This document shows, piece after piece, positions 33,800-43,154 of a stretch of DNA of 64,000 nt. The notes beneath the pieces are model-generated. The model made no database searches and had not been told where the DNA came from. It saw only the letters and a list, made by a program, of their open reading frames with translations. A program made the translations under genes and the position numbers. How positions within the stretch are numbered: position 1 is the stretch's first letter; every line of letters starts with the position of its first letter. Origin of the DNA: Marinobacter halodurans (GTDB lineage: Bacteria > Pseudomonadota > Gammaproteobacteria > Pseudomonadales > Oleiphilaceae); assembly GCF_004327985.1 (NCBI RefSeq), contig NZ_SJDL01000017.1:1-64000 (forward strand). Direction: 5' to 3'.

Positions 33800-34291
33800 A
33801 TGAAACTCGATGGATCCTGTCACTGTGGTGCCGTTCGCTTTGCGGTGGAGTCCGCGCATCCCTATCCGTTCAATCTCTGTTACTGCACGATCTGCCGCAA
33901 AACCGGCGGGGGCGGTGGTTACGCCATCAACCTGGGTGCCGACTACAACACCCTGAGGGTCTGGGGCGAGGAAAACATTACGGTTTACCATGCCCGTATG
34001 GCAGACGCCGAGACCGGAACCATCGGGGAAAGCTCGGGCCAGCGCCACTTCTGCAAGGTCTGTGGCAGTGCCCTGTGGCTGTACGATCCGAACTGGCCGG
34101 ACCTGGTCCATCCCATGGCCTCGGCGATTGATACCGAGCTGCCCGAGGCGCCGGAACGCACCCATCTGATGGTGGCGTTCAAGCCGGAGTGGGTACCCCT
34201 CAAACCGGGGCCGCGGGACCGGGTTTTTGACGAATACCCGGACGAATCCCTGGCGGAATGGCACCAGAGACTGGGGCTGGAGGATCGCTGA
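33800..34291 (+). CDS. GFA-family (glutathione-dependent formaldehyde-activating-like) zinc protein
   Basis: 163 aa. Zinc ligands follow the Gfa pattern: GSCHCGAVRFAVE, NLCYCTICRKTGGG and RHFCKVCGSALW. This beta-tent fold includes Gfa, which was proposed to speed glutathione-formaldehyde adduct formation, and centromere protein V; most bacterial members have no proven reaction. GGGAGAGGCCC leads to the ATG at 33800; an earlier frame at 33725 would overlap the divergent promoter region. Cytoplasmic. No glutathione-dependent formaldehyde dehydrogenase gene is near. Confidence 0.88.
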   Translation: MKLDGSCHCGAVRFAVESAHPYPFNLCYCTICRKTGGGGGYAINLGADYNTLRVWGEENITVYHARMADAETGTIGESSGQRHFCKVCGSALWLYDPNWPDLVHPMASAIDTELPEAPERTHLMVAFKPEWVPLKPGPRDRVFDEYPDESLAEWHQRLGLEDR

Positions 34292-34407
34292 TGCCGGTAA
34301 CGCCGGTATCCGGATGACGGGAGAATTACCGCTGTGTTGGAACGCTTGCCCCACCGGTTCAAATGGGCAAGTATCGAAAGATTCGTGGACACAAGGAGGG
34401 TTTCACC

Positions 34408-35430
34408 ATGTCGAGTAGCGCTGAGCTGCAGAAAACCATTGAAGACATGATCGATGCCGAGCGTGGCATTCTTGCCGCCGACGAGAGCACCGGCACCATG
34501 ACCAAACGCCTGGCGGCCGTGGGCGTCGACTCCACCGAAGAGAACCGGCGCTGGTATCGCACCATGCTGCTGTCCACGCCCGATGTCGGCAAGTACATCA
34601 GCGGCGTGATTTTCTATGAGGAAACCCTGGGCCAGAAAGACGACAACGGCACGCCGCTGGCGGAGTTGGCCGCCTCCCAGGGCATCGTGCCCGGCATCAA
34701 GGTCGACAAGGGCAAGGGCGAGCTGCCGGGCGCTCCCGGTGACATGATCACCTATGGCCTGGACGGCCTCGCCGAACGCCTGGATGGCTACAAGGCCCAG
34801 GGCGCGCGCTTTGCCAAGTGGCGTGAGGTCTACCCCATCACCGACCATAACCCGACCGCACTGGGGCTGACGGCCAATGCGGAAATGCTGGCGCGCTATG
34901 CGGCCGTTTGCCAGGCCGCCGGCATCGTCCCCATCGTCGAGCCGGAAGTGCTGATCGACGGCAATCACAGCATGGAACGGGCGGCCGAGGTGAACGAGCA
35001 GGTCTGGCACGCGGTGTTCCATGCCCTGCACCAGCATGGCGTGGTGCTGGAACACATGATCCTCAAGCCCAGCATGGTCACGCCCGGCAAGGATCGCGGA
35101 CCGGCTGCGCCGGAGGAGGTAGCGGAGATGACGCTGCGTATCCTGCGCCGGACCGTGCCGGCGGCCGTGCCCAGCATCAACTTCCTGTCCGGCGGACAGA
35201 CCCCGGAGCAGGCCACGGCCAACCTGAACGCCCTGAACCAGCTGCGCGACAGGGCGCCGTGGCAGCTGAGCATGTCCTATGGCCGGGCTTTGCAGGAGCA
35301 TGCGATGCAGGCGTGGGGCGGGGATCCCGCCAACCGCGAGAAAGCACAGCAGGCCTTCTTCAAGCGTGCCCGCCTGAACAGCCTGGCGCGGCAGGGACAG
35401 TATCAGGCCCAGCAGGAACAGGCCGCCTGA
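34408..35430 (+). CDS. class I fructose-bisphosphate aldolase (eukaryote-like type)
   Basis: 340 aa. AERGILAADESTGTMTKRLAAVGVDSTEENRRWYR, PGIKVDKG, DGLAERL, RFAKWREVYPI, and the Schiff-base lysine in LEHMILKPSMVTPG are hallmarks of the glycolytic class I family found in animals, plants and some bacteria, not the DhnA-type. It cleaves fructose-1,6-bisphosphate to two triose phosphates in glycolysis/gluconeogenesis. AAGGAGGG precedes the ATG at 34408. Transcribed after the GFA gene with a 116-base gap; link unclear. Confidence 0.93.
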   Translation: MSSSAELQKTIEDMIDAERGILAADESTGTMTKRLAAVGVDSTEENRRWYRTMLLSTPDVGKYISGVIFYEETLGQKDDNGTPLAELAASQGIVPGIKVDKGKGELPGAPGDMITYGLDGLAERLDGYKAQGARFAKWREVYPITDHNPTALGLTANAEMLARYAAVCQAAGIVPIVEPEVLIDGNHSMERAAEVNEQVWHAVFHALHQHGVVLEHMILKPSMVTPGKDRGPAAPEEVAEMTLRILRRTVPAAVPSINFLSGGQTPEQATANLNALNQLRDRAPWQLSMSYGRALQEHAMQAWGGDPANREKAQQAFFKRARLNSLARQGQYQAQQEQAA

Positions 35431-35440
35431 GCCCTGCCGG

Positions 35441-35467
35441 GACCGGCGGCTTACAGGGCCGCCGGTC
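35441..35467. terminator. bidirectional hairpin between aldolase and GNAT genes
   Basis: GACCGGCGGC (35441-35450) and GCCGCCGGTC (35458-35467) form a perfect 10-bp stem with a 7-base loop, 10 bases after the aldolase stop and touching the GNAT stop codon on the other strand. Such a hairpin at convergent gene ends suits termination or mRNA 3'-end protection; no U-run follows. Confidence 0.5.
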
Positions 35468-36041
35468 AGACGCGCTTTGTCAGCAGAAAGACCTTGCCCG
35501 TGTAGGGATAACACGGGTGAGGCACCACCTCCCGCGACTCCACAATCCGGTACTCCAGGCGCTGGTAAAGCTGCATGGCGCCTGGACTCTGCTCGAACAC
35601 TTCCACACTGGCGAGGTCACAGCCCTTCGCGTGGGCCCACTCCGGTACCCGTTCCATCAGGGCCGTGCCGATACCCTGGCCACGAAAGGCCGGATAGGTG
35701 GCCAGCATGTTGATGTAGTAGGAGCCCGGCACGCACTGTTCCAGTTCCACCAGCGGACGGATGAAATCCGGCAGGTCTTCCAGGTCCTCGGCGGCGTCGG
35801 CATCGGGCAGGCGGTAGCCCAGTAGCATGCCCATGACTCGCCCTTCGCCCACTGCGAGATGGGCATTCCTGTAGGAAAAGTTCTGGCCGGGGCTGGCGGC
35901 TCGCTCGGCACCGTATTCCAGACTGCTCTGATCCGGGCGGCGCGCCAGGTCCCAGAAATGGGCGGGAATCCCTTCACCGGCCATCAGGGCGAGTTCGGCT
36001 ATGGCAAGGCCGTGGTCGGGCGTAGCGCTGATTATGTCCAT
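35466..36041 (-). CDS. GNAT family N-acetyltransferase
   Basis: 191 aa. LATYPAFRGQGIGTALMERVPEWA is the acetyl-CoA-binding motif (R-G-x-G-x-G/A) and SVEVFEQSPGAMQLYQRLEYRIVESREV is the C-terminal GNAT signature. The substrate is unknown. The region GYRLPDADAAEDLEDLPDFIRPLVELEQCVPGSYYINM resembles GNAT proteins of similar size in other proteobacteria. AGGAATCGCC precedes the ATG. Its stop lies inside the hairpin shared with the aldolase gene. Confidence 0.88.
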   Translation of the reverse strand: MDIISATPDHGLAIAELALMAGEGIPAHFWDLARRPDQSSLEYGAERAASPGQNFSYRNAHLAVGEGRVMGMLLGYRLPDADAAEDLEDLPDFIRPLVELEQCVPGSYYINMLATYPAFRGQGIGTALMERVPEWAHAKGCDLASVEVFEQSPGAMQLYQRLEYRIVESREVVPHPCYPYTGKVFLLTKRV

Positions 36042-36117
36042 ATCGGCGATTCCTGCGCAGCGGGCTTACCCTTGTTATAGCCCGCTCCGGGCCGTCGGGC
36101 CAGATGGTGCCGGTGAC

Positions 36118-36747
36118 TCAGGGGGAAGGATTGGGGGTTGCGACCGGGACGTCGTCGGGGCGGCTGCTCCAGAATGGGTAGGGCAGGCCCGCCAGGCGGT
36201 TGAGGGTGAAGGCCTGCAACAGGAGCATGGTGACGCCCGCCATGAGTACCGGCAGTTGATCCAGTCCGGGCATCAGTCCCAGGGAAACAATCAGCGCCGT
36301 GGCACCGGCGGGCGGGTGCGGCACGCGCAGCCATACCATGGCAAAGCCGGTGGCACCCAGGGAAACGGCGGCGGCGCCCACGCGGGCCGGATCGACTCCG
36401 GTGGCCATCGCCGACGGAGCATCGGCGATGCCAAACAGGTGCAGGCTGGCGTAGCCCATCAGTGCACCGATCAGGTGGCCGCACAACGTATTGCGTGGGG
36501 ACGCCGGGGCGGCCATCGGGACGTGGAACAGGATAAACGCCGTGGCGCCCAGGGACGGAAAGATGAATGCCTGCTGGGTGATCAGGGCGACAAAGGCGAT
36601 CAGCGCAATGCTGACCGTCCCGTTGAGGAAACTGAAACCTGCCATGACCGCCCGGTGGCTGTAGCGTGCGGTCAGCCGTTCCAGGTGCAGTGCCCGTAGC
36701 ACGCCGGACACCAGTTGCCAGCGCAGTCGTTCGTTGCGGATCCCCAT
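36118..36747 (-). CDS. HPP-family membrane protein
   Basis: 209 aa with four to five membrane segments. RVPHPPAGATALIVSLG holds the HPP motif that names the family, and TQQAFIFPSLGATAFILFHVPMAAPASPRNTLCGHLIGALMGY is the other conserved part. Some HPP proteins take part in nitrite transport in plants; bacterial roles are unclear. No CBS domain is fused, unlike longer bacterial members. Minus strand, 76 bases downstream of the GNAT gene start and 119 bases from the GGDEF/EAL gene. Confidence 0.85.
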   Translation of the reverse strand: MGIRNERLRWQLVSGVLRALHLERLTARYSHRAVMAGFSFLNGTVSIALIAFVALITQQAFIFPSLGATAFILFHVPMAAPASPRNTLCGHLIGALMGYASLHLFGIADAPSAMATGVDPARVGAAAVSLGATGFAMVWLRVPHPPAGATALIVSLGLMPGLDQLPVLMAGVTMLLLQAFTLNRLAGLPYPFWSSRPDDVPVATPNPSP

Positions 36748-36866
36748 TGATCATGCCTGAGTAAAAAAGGGCCGCAACCATATGCCCTGGTTTGGTGCAA
36801 AATCAAGTCGGAAGCCGGGATTCAGTTGACCCGAATCATGACATGCCGGGGGCAGAATGGTCCGGG

Positions 36867-39296
36867 CTATCGAACCTGTTCGCTCATGGATGGCTCGCCG
36901 TCCGGATTCGGGCGGGAACCGGAATAGAGCAGTTCCCGGAAGCGACACGGATGATGCAGGCCGAATCCCTGCAGGTAATCCACGCCCACCTCCCTGAGCA
37001 GCTCGGCTGCGGCGGCGCCCTCGACGCATTCGGCGACGGTCAGCTTGTCCAGCGTGCGGCCGATGTCGTGGATGGCCCGCACCATGGCCAGGTCGTTCCG
37101 GTCACGGGTGATGTTCCGGACGAACGAGCCATCGATCTTGAGGCAGTCTACCGGCAACTGCCGGAGATAGCCGAACGACGACAGGCCCGTGCCGAAATCG
37201 TCCAGCGCAAAGGTACAGCCCAGTTGCTGCAACCGCGTCATGAACGCCCGCACATCGAGCAGGTTATGTACGGCGGCGGTCTCGGTAATCTCGAAACAGA
37301 GTTTGCTGCCCGGCACATTATGGGCGTTGAGCTCGTCGAGGATAAAGTCGGCCAGGTCCGGATGATCGAGCGTGCGCCCCGACAGGTTGATGTGGCAGGC
37401 GTCGAGCGCGTCCAGGTGCTGGCGGGCCCGGGCCAACTGCCCGATCACTTCGCTGATGACCCATCGATCGATCTTGTGGACGACGCCAAAGCGCTCCGCG
37501 GCGGGCAGGAAAGCGGCGGGCGAGACCGTTTCCCCCTGCTCGTTGGTCAGCCGTATCAGCACCTCATAGCGCAGGCCCTGGCGATTGTCTGCGGCTGGCA
37601 ATATCCGCTGTGCGTCGAGATAGAAGCGGTTTTCGTTCAAGGCGGCCTGAATCCGGTTGATCCAGGCCATTTCGCCACGCTGCAGGTGTAATTGGCGGTC
37701 GTCGGAGGAGGACACGTAAACCCGGTTGCGACCGCCTTCCTTGGCCATATAACAGGCGATGTCCACCGAACGCAGCAGTTCCACGACATCCGGCGCCCCG
37801 GCGGAGATCGGGACCACGCCGATGCTGGCGCCGACGCTGTGGGTCTCTCCCTCCCAGGTGAAGGCGATGGAGGTCAGCGCCTGGCGGAGTTTTTCCGTTA
37901 CGCCGGCGGCCGTCTCCAGGGGGCAGTTCTGCAGGATCAGGCCGAACTCGTCGCCGCCCAGGCGGGCCAGGATGTCTCCCTCCCGCAGGCGCGATTCGGC
38001 GAGCCTGGCCACGTCTCTGAGCAATTGGTCGCCTGCCGCATGACCGGAGGTATCGTTGACGACCTTGAACTGGTCCAGATCGAGGAAGCACAGGGCATGT
38101 TCGGAGCGTTCCGCCCGGGCGCGGCCGAGTGTCTTCGCCAGGCGGTGTTCGAACTCACGCCGGTTGAACAGGCCGGTCAGGGCGTCGTGGGTGGCCTGAT
38201 AGCTCAGCTCCGAGGCCAGTCGGCGGGACTCGGAGATATCTTCCAGCATCACCACGAAATAGGTGGCCTCGCCGGCCCGCCGGTTCACCATCGAAACCGT
38301 GAGCCGGGCCCACAGGTGTTCGCCGCTGCCCTTCTGCAGCCGCTGTTCCAGTGTGTAGCTGTCCATCCGACCCCGCAGCAGGGCCCGATGCGGCCCGGCA
38401 TCCATGGGTAGGTCCTCGGGATGGATGCGCTCCATGAATGGGGTATGCAGCAGGCGATCGTCCGGTGTGTCGAGGATCTGGCAGGCTGCCTGGTTGGCGT
38501 CGATTACGATCCCCCGGGAATCGATCTGGAGGATGCCCACCGCGCTCTGCTCGAATATGGAGCGGAACTTCTGCTCGCTACGTTGCTGGATCTGCGCCAA
38601 CCGGGCACCCAGGCGCCAGGCCACCAGCGCCAGCAGGATCAGTAGCACCGCGCTCACCACGGACAGGGCGGTCGTGGTCCAGCGTGCCGCTTCGCCCATG
38701 TCCACCCGGAACCGGCGGGCATAGACCTGCAGTTCCTGGTTGACCTCATCCAGTCGTGCCTGGACCGTACGGATCTGGTCTGTGTCTGGGCTGGACGAGG
38801 CCCACATCCCGGCGAGCGACTGGGCGATCCGGTTGAGCTCGAGCAGGTATGGATCCGTATCGCGCCAGGCTTCGACGGCTTTATGGAAGACCCCGAGGTC
38901 GGCAAAGTAGCGGAACAGCCTGATCATGCCGGCGAGGTCGTCGGGGTGGTTGTCGCCCCGCAACATGCCCTGGCGGGCGGCCTCGTAGTTCAGCGGGCGC
39001 TCTTCCATGGCGAGACGGGCGTCCATATCGCCCAGTGGGATATCCAGCCACTGGCGTGCGAGACGCAGGTCTTCCGGCCGGCCATGGGCGGCGTAGGCGT
39101 CCAGGTAGGAGACCGCCGTCAACTGGGCCCGCGACCAGATACCGTTGCCGCCGACATAGCCGGCAATGGCGGACTGGATCTGCACCGCGGAAATCGTAAA
39201 GCCGACCGCCGTGACCAGCAGAATGATCAGGCAGGTCACCAGTCCAGCCGTTTTCAATCGATGGGGCCGTCTGCCACGGACAGACGTAGATGCCAT
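36867..39296 (-). CDS. PAS-GGDEF-EAL c-di-GMP enzyme, membrane-bound
   Basis: 809 aa. An N-terminal helix (LVTCLIILLVTAVGFTISAV), a ~180-residue periplasmic sensor and a second helix (VSAVLLILLALVAWRLG) are followed by a PAS domain (~245-365), GGDEF (ARLGGDEFGLIL intact) and EAL. Catalytic EAL residues are present: YEVLIRL (EVL variant), INLSG, FEITET, ALDDFGTGLSSFGYLRQLP, KIDGSF, AECVEG. Both synthesis and breakdown of c-di-GMP are possible. AAGGAGG lies 6 bases before the ATG. Contrast with the same-length but degenerate protein at 3374-5803. Confidence 0.92.
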   Translation of the reverse strand: MASTSVRGRRPHRLKTAGLVTCLIILLVTAVGFTISAVQIQSAIAGYVGGNGIWSRAQLTAVSYLDAYAAHGRPEDLRLARQWLDIPLGDMDARLAMEERPLNYEAARQGMLRGDNHPDDLAGMIRLFRYFADLGVFHKAVEAWRDTDPYLLELNRIAQSLAGMWASSSPDTDQIRTVQARLDEVNQELQVYARRFRVDMGEAARWTTTALSVVSAVLLILLALVAWRLGARLAQIQQRSEQKFRSIFEQSAVGILQIDSRGIVIDANQAACQILDTPDDRLLHTPFMERIHPEDLPMDAGPHRALLRGRMDSYTLEQRLQKGSGEHLWARLTVSMVNRRAGEATYFVVMLEDISESRRLASELSYQATHDALTGLFNRREFEHRLAKTLGRARAERSEHALCFLDLDQFKVVNDTSGHAAGDQLLRDVARLAESRLREGDILARLGGDEFGLILQNCPLETAAGVTEKLRQALTSIAFTWEGETHSVGASIGVVPISAGAPDVVELLRSVDIACYMAKEGGRNRVYVSSSDDRQLHLQRGEMAWINRIQAALNENRFYLDAQRILPAADNRQGLRYEVLIRLTNEQGETVSPAAFLPAAERFGVVHKIDRWVISEVIGQLARARQHLDALDACHINLSGRTLDHPDLADFILDELNAHNVPGSKLCFEITETAAVHNLLDVRAFMTRLQQLGCTFALDDFGTGLSSFGYLRQLPVDCLKIDGSFVRNITRDRNDLAMVRAIHDIGRTLDKLTVAECVEGAAAAELLREVGVDYLQGFGLHHPCRFRELLYSGSRPNPDGEPSMSEQVR

Positions 39297-39538
39297 TCAG
39301 GCCTCCTTGCATAACGACGATGCGGTCAAACACCCCGGCATCCCTGCGCAGTCAAGGGCAGGATCGAACCCGTTCAGGTGCAGTACGACCCTGTGCCCGA
39401 ACTTGTACTAGAACTGTAGTCCCAAATGACAAGGATTGCGGCGTTCTTGACACAAGTTGACAGTTGGCGCCGGGTCTGTGGTCATTGCCCGCGACGCGTT
39501 ATGATAGAGGCATCTGCAAGCCAGCCGGGAGAAACGTT

Positions 39539-39805
39539 ATGGCCGGAGGATGGGCGCGAGACGGCGCCGTTCAGGATCAGATCGACAGCACGGTGGAAGA
39601 GGCACTGGAGCGGGCGCGCCGCCAGTTGCCCGAGGGCGAGAGCCTGACCCATTGTGAAGAGTGTGAGGCCGAGATCCCGCCGGCCCGGCGTGAAGCGTTG
39701 CCGGGCGTGCGCCTCTGTGTCCAGTGCCAGGCCGAGCACGACCGGAACGAACGCCCGGTGGCCGGCTACAATCGGCGCGGCAGCAAGGACAGCCAACTGC
39801 GGTAG
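39539..39805 (+). CDS. ybiI: DksA/TraR-type zinc finger protein YbiI
   Basis: 88 aa, same length as E. coli YbiI and similar throughout, including the start MAGGWARDGAVQDQIDST, the C4 zinc finger CEECEAEIPPARREALPG...CVQCQ and the end GYNRRGSKDSQLR. Members of the DksA/TraR family bind RNA polymerase secondary channel or stay as small zinc proteins; YbiI function is not established. The ATG at 39539 follows GGGAGAAACGTT. Ends 7 bases before the patatin gene end, facing it. Confidence 0.9.
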   Translation: MAGGWARDGAVQDQIDSTVEEALERARRQLPEGESLTHCEECEAEIPPARREALPGVRLCVQCQAEHDRNERPVAGYNRRGSKDSQLR

Positions 39806-39812
39806 GTGCTTC

Positions 39813-40703
39813 CTAACAGGCCTGGGCCAGGTTTTTTTCCTGGCCGGATTCCCGGAGATAGACGCTGCCGGCGCGCATGCCCTGCTGATAGCCCTGGTCC
39901 AGTTTGGCCGGGTCGGTGGTCAGGCGTTCCACCGGAAATTCATCCGGCGGTGCGATCACCCGGACGCGGCAGTCGTCGGGTGGATGGTCGATGAAGTCCA
40001 ACGTCGCGTTATAGCGGTACGGACGGGTTCGGATCGCCTCGTAGAGTGCCGGGTGGGCACCGAAGAGAGGTCGCATCAGGCCGGGAAAGCGTCCCGGCTT
40101 CTTGCGGAATCCACGCGGCTTGGACAGGACCACGGTGATGTCCCGTGCCCCCTGCTCGTAGGCCCAGCGCACCGGGATCGAATCGGCGATTCCGCCGTCG
40201 GTCATCGGCTCACCGTCGATCCGGGGGAAATCCCGGAAGGCCACCGGAATCGAGCAGGAGGCGGTGAAGACATCGTGCAGGTTGTCCCGGTCAATCCGAT
40301 AGTAGCGGGGCTCGCCGCTGTTGATGGCGGTCGTGCCCACCCACAGTGGAATCGCCTGCCGGTGGAACCGCTCGAGATTGAGCCAGACCTCGGAAAAGGA
40401 CTGCTGCCAGAGCCAGCGCACGTCGCACAGGTGGCCGCCGCGCAGGAATCGTCGCCAGTTGATGAATTCCGGCCGGCAGGCGTGATCGGTGATCACCCGG
40501 TAATTGCGGCCGAAATCGCCGGCCAGGTAGCCAATCAGGTTGGTCGAGCCCGCCGAGACGCCAACGGTGAAATCCCAGGGAACATGATCGTTGGCCAGGA
40601 AGGCATCGAGCACACCCGCGGCAAAAATGCCGCGCATGGCCCCACCTTCGACAACCAACGCTTGCCTGGAGGGCGTTTCACTGGATACCGCGTTCTCAGC
40701 CAT
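39813..40703 (-). CDS. patatin-like phospholipase (YjjU-like)
   Basis: 296 aa. LVVEGGAMRGIFAAGVLDAFL is the oxyanion-hole region, VGVSAGSTNLIGYLAG carries the nucleophile Ser (GxSxG), and MTDGGIADSIPV has the catalytic Asp of the Ser-Asp dyad. No signal peptide, so it acts in the cytoplasm or at the inner membrane, likely hydrolysing phospholipid or other acyl esters. Closest in layout to E. coli YjjU. AAGGAG lies 6 bases before the ATG. Convergent with ybiI. Confidence 0.88.
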   Translation of the reverse strand: MAENAVSSETPSRQALVVEGGAMRGIFAAGVLDAFLANDHVPWDFTVGVSAGSTNLIGYLAGDFGRNYRVITDHACRPEFINWRRFLRGGHLCDVRWLWQQSFSEVWLNLERFHRQAIPLWVGTTAINSGEPRYYRIDRDNLHDVFTASCSIPVAFRDFPRIDGEPMTDGGIADSIPVRWAYEQGARDITVVLSKPRGFRKKPGRFPGLMRPLFGAHPALYEAIRTRPYRYNATLDFIDHPPDDCRVRVIAPPDEFPVERLTTDPAKLDQGYQQGMRAGSVYLRESGQEKNLAQAC

Positions 40704-40833
40704 GGGCTTCTCCTTGCCTGGGTGACGATCGCTATCATGCTAACGATTGGAAAGGCTCGTAGAAAATCGGCAATGGCTATGGCTGTGATGGATTTTCTAC
40801 CCGGCGGATGACCGAGATCAACGGTTGGAGCCG

Positions 40834-41778
40834 TCAGAGAATTTCCACGCCTTCGCACTTGTAGTGACCGAGAAAGGTATCCTCCTGCAGGACATGGCCG
40901 TCCAGATCGAAGCAGAACAGATAGGTTTCGGTATGGTCGCCGATTTCAACACTCTTCAGGCCGATGCATTCATTCGCCCGCCCGGGCACCAGTTTGAAGG
41001 AAGACACCCCACGCTCGGGAACGCGCTCACCCACGGTCAGCGTGCGGATATCCTCGAAATCCTCGTCGGCAATGATCAGCGTATTGCTGCCTTTCTCCCG
41101 CTCGTCCACCGGCTCATCGAATGGCTCATGGGAGATCTTGCGGGGGAAGAACAGCCATTCACGGCGTTCCGGGTGCCACTCCGCCGCCTCGTGGATGACA
41201 TAGCCGTCTTCGCCAACGCCCAGGGCATCACGAATCCGCCGGTAACGAGCCTGCCAGTCGAGGCTTTCGAGCCGATAGTCCCGATCCAGTTGCTTGACCC
41301 ATTCCTCGGCGGGTTTCTTGCCGTGACTGCCGACGACCAGGCTGTCGTCCTTGAGCGTCGCCCATTCGCTCTTGAAACCCTTGAAGCATTCGTCGCCGCT
41401 GCCGGTCATCAGGATCTGGCGGGGCACCAACTGGTTGCCGTTGCGGATCTCGCACACCAGCCCCGTGCGGTCGTCGAAGGTCAGCAGGCGTTCGCCGAAC
41501 ATGACCAGTTCGGAGAATTCCGCGCCGCGGCCGCCTTCGGCAATCAGGCTGATCAGTCGGTGTTCGCCCCCGGCTTCCGGCGCGATCTCTTCCAACTGGT
41601 AGCTGTCGCCGCGCCGGTGCAACCGGTCATAACGTAACGTTGCCTGCCAGGCTACCTGGCCATCCTCCAGTTCCACCTGGGTGTCGTGATCCTCATCGGT
41701 GATGATCACGAGGGTATAGGTGTCCCGGTCGGCGGAATAGCGGTTGAGCCGCTGTTGATCGGCTGGCTGTGCGGACAT
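40834..41778 (-). CDS. apyrase (CANT1-type calcium-activated nucleotidase)
   Basis: 314 aa. The full length follows human CANT1 from the first strand (YTLVIITDEDHDTQ) through FSELVMFGERLLTFDDRTG, KGFKSEWATLKDDSLVVGSHGK, GYVIHEAAEWHPERREWLFFPRKIS, DEREKGSNTLIIADEDF, FKLVPG, GLKSVE to YKCEGVEIL. This is the five-bladed propeller apyrase family, which hydrolyses nucleoside di-/triphosphates with Ca2+. Eukaryotic members are secreted; here there is no signal peptide. The ATG at 41778 has AGGAGG 11 bases upstream; a GTG closer to that site would be too near. No other nucleotide-scavenging gene is adjacent. Confidence 0.88.
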   Translation of the reverse strand: MSAQPADQQRLNRYSADRDTYTLVIITDEDHDTQVELEDGQVAWQATLRYDRLHRRGDSYQLEEIAPEAGGEHRLISLIAEGGRGAEFSELVMFGERLLTFDDRTGLVCEIRNGNQLVPRQILMTGSGDECFKGFKSEWATLKDDSLVVGSHGKKPAEEWVKQLDRDYRLESLDWQARYRRIRDALGVGEDGYVIHEAAEWHPERREWLFFPRKISHEPFDEPVDEREKGSNTLIIADEDFEDIRTLTVGERVPERGVSSFKLVPGRANECIGLKSVEIGDHTETYLFCFDLDGHVLQEDTFLGHYKCEGVEIL

Positions 41779-42066
41779 GCGTCGGTTCACCTCCTGGTCG
41801 GATCGTGGGGTGGACAGCATTTTCCACACTGGCGCGGTCGCTCGCGGGCGTCAAATTAAGGGATTGTCAGGATGACCCCGGAGGCGAGCAAAGTGATCAG
41901 GCTGCCTGAGCGAGCGAGAGGTCGCAAGCCGCCTCGACCCGCCGGACGGCGTTTGGCAGGCCGGCCCGTCGATTGATAAAACCCGGTGATAGGAGCAATC
42001 TGTACCTATGAAGACCGCCCGGCGAGAACGCCCGGTCAGTGACGAACCTCCGAGGAGGTGAGCATC

Positions 42067-42351
42067 ATGAACAGGTCTAAACAGTCCGTCGACAAGAGAA
42101 CCGAGTCAACGGGCCGGCAGATGCCGGAATTCTATATGCCGGCCATGCCACCGGTGGCCCTGACTGAGGAAATGGATCACTGGTATCGACTATGGCGTAG
42201 GCGTCGCCACCTCCGCCAGTTGCTGGTGCTGGACGATGCTGCGCTCGAGGCGCTGGGTTTGAAGCGCGAGGATCTTGAGTGGGCCACTCACCGGCCCTGG
42301 CGGGAAGACGCTTTCGAAGCGTTGCGTGAGCGCCGGGAACACGCGCACTGA
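42067..42351 (+). CDS. DUF1127-type small basic protein
   Basis: 94 aa. The core WRRRRHLRQLLVLDDAALEALGLKREDLEWATHRPWRED matches the DUF1127 (YjiS-like) pattern: an Arg-rich helix, LxxLDDxxLxxLGL and a Trp/Pro end. Small DUF1127 proteins in alphaproteobacteria influence phosphate uptake and RNA turnover; here the role is unknown. AGGAGG (42053-42058) lies 8 bases before the ATG at 42067. Divergent from the apyrase gene; the 288-base gap between them shows nothing I can name. Confidence 0.75.
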   Translation: MNRSKQSVDKRTESTGRQMPEFYMPAMPPVALTEEMDHWYRLWRRRRHLRQLLVLDDAALEALGLKREDLEWATHRPWREDAFEALRERREHAH

Positions 42352-42470
42352 AACGTGTCCCGGCCGTTGCTCCCGCTTATCCACGCCTGCATGAAACGCA
42401 GGTGGCCGGCGGCGACCATGGCTGGGTGTATCGCCGCCGGAACGGTCCGCGGGTAGGGGTGGTCAGCGAA

Positions 42471-43070
42471 TCACTCGAAGTGACCGTGAACCGCGTTGAC
42501 GATGTCCGAGAAGGACCGGGCGCGGGCGCCGCTGTCCAGGGCAATATGCAGGCGGCGGGCCACCAGGCTGGCCGAAATCAGACCACACAGGCAGGTGCTG
42601 CCGGGGTTCTCGGAATCGTCCTCGAAGACCAGGAAATGGTCCGTGTTGGCCCGGTTGAACGTTTCCACCACATCGCCGATACGCATATCGTGCAGGTTGC
42701 GGATGTGGATGCTCGGGAACTCGCTGGCCGGACGCATGATGTCCCTCACATGGACTTCTTCGACGCCGACACTCATGGCGTGGGCCTTGGACATGGCTTT
42801 CTTGCCCAGGATGTCCTTCAGCGAAATGATTCCCACAAACTCGCCCCTCCGGTTGACGACCAGTTTCAGCGGGACATCCGCGGTCTTCATCATGATCCGC
42901 GCCTCGGGGATGGGGGTATCGGCACTGATGGTGGCCGGGCGCTTCTTGCGGAAGTCCCGCATCACCGCCGTGGCCGGATCATCCGGTGTCAGCTCGGGGG
43001 ACAGGTTCGGCTCCACAATACGCTGGTTGCCAATCACTTCGCTGGTGGGTAATGCACGGTAATTCATCAT
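42471..43070 (-). CDS. CBS-domain pair protein
   Basis: 199 aa. Two CBS motifs are visible: PATISADTPIPEARIMMKTADVPLKLVVNRRGEFVGIISLKDILGK and VRDIMRPASEFPSIHIRNLHDMRIGDVVETFNRANTDHFLVFEDDSENPGSTCLCGLISASLVARRL. No other domain is fused. CBS pairs bind adenine nucleotides and act as energy sensors. Two consecutive ATG codons (43070 and 43067) give nearly the same protein; the ribosome binding site is weak. The adjacent small membrane protein gene starts 400 bases upstream on the same strand. Confidence 0.85.
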   Translation of the reverse strand: MMNYRALPTSEVIGNQRIVEPNLSPELTPDDPATAVMRDFRKKRPATISADTPIPEARIMMKTADVPLKLVVNRRGEFVGIISLKDILGKKAMSKAHAMSVGVEEVHVRDIMRPASEFPSIHIRNLHDMRIGDVVETFNRANTDHFLVFEDDSENPGSTCLCGLISASLVARRLHIALDSGARARSFSDIVNAVHGHFE

Positions 43071-43154
43071 AAAGCAGATACTCTCAGCTTGATTTCGTTG
43101 GGTGTCCGGCAGGCGCGGGAACGGCGCCATAAGCCGGTAACGGCAATCACGGAA

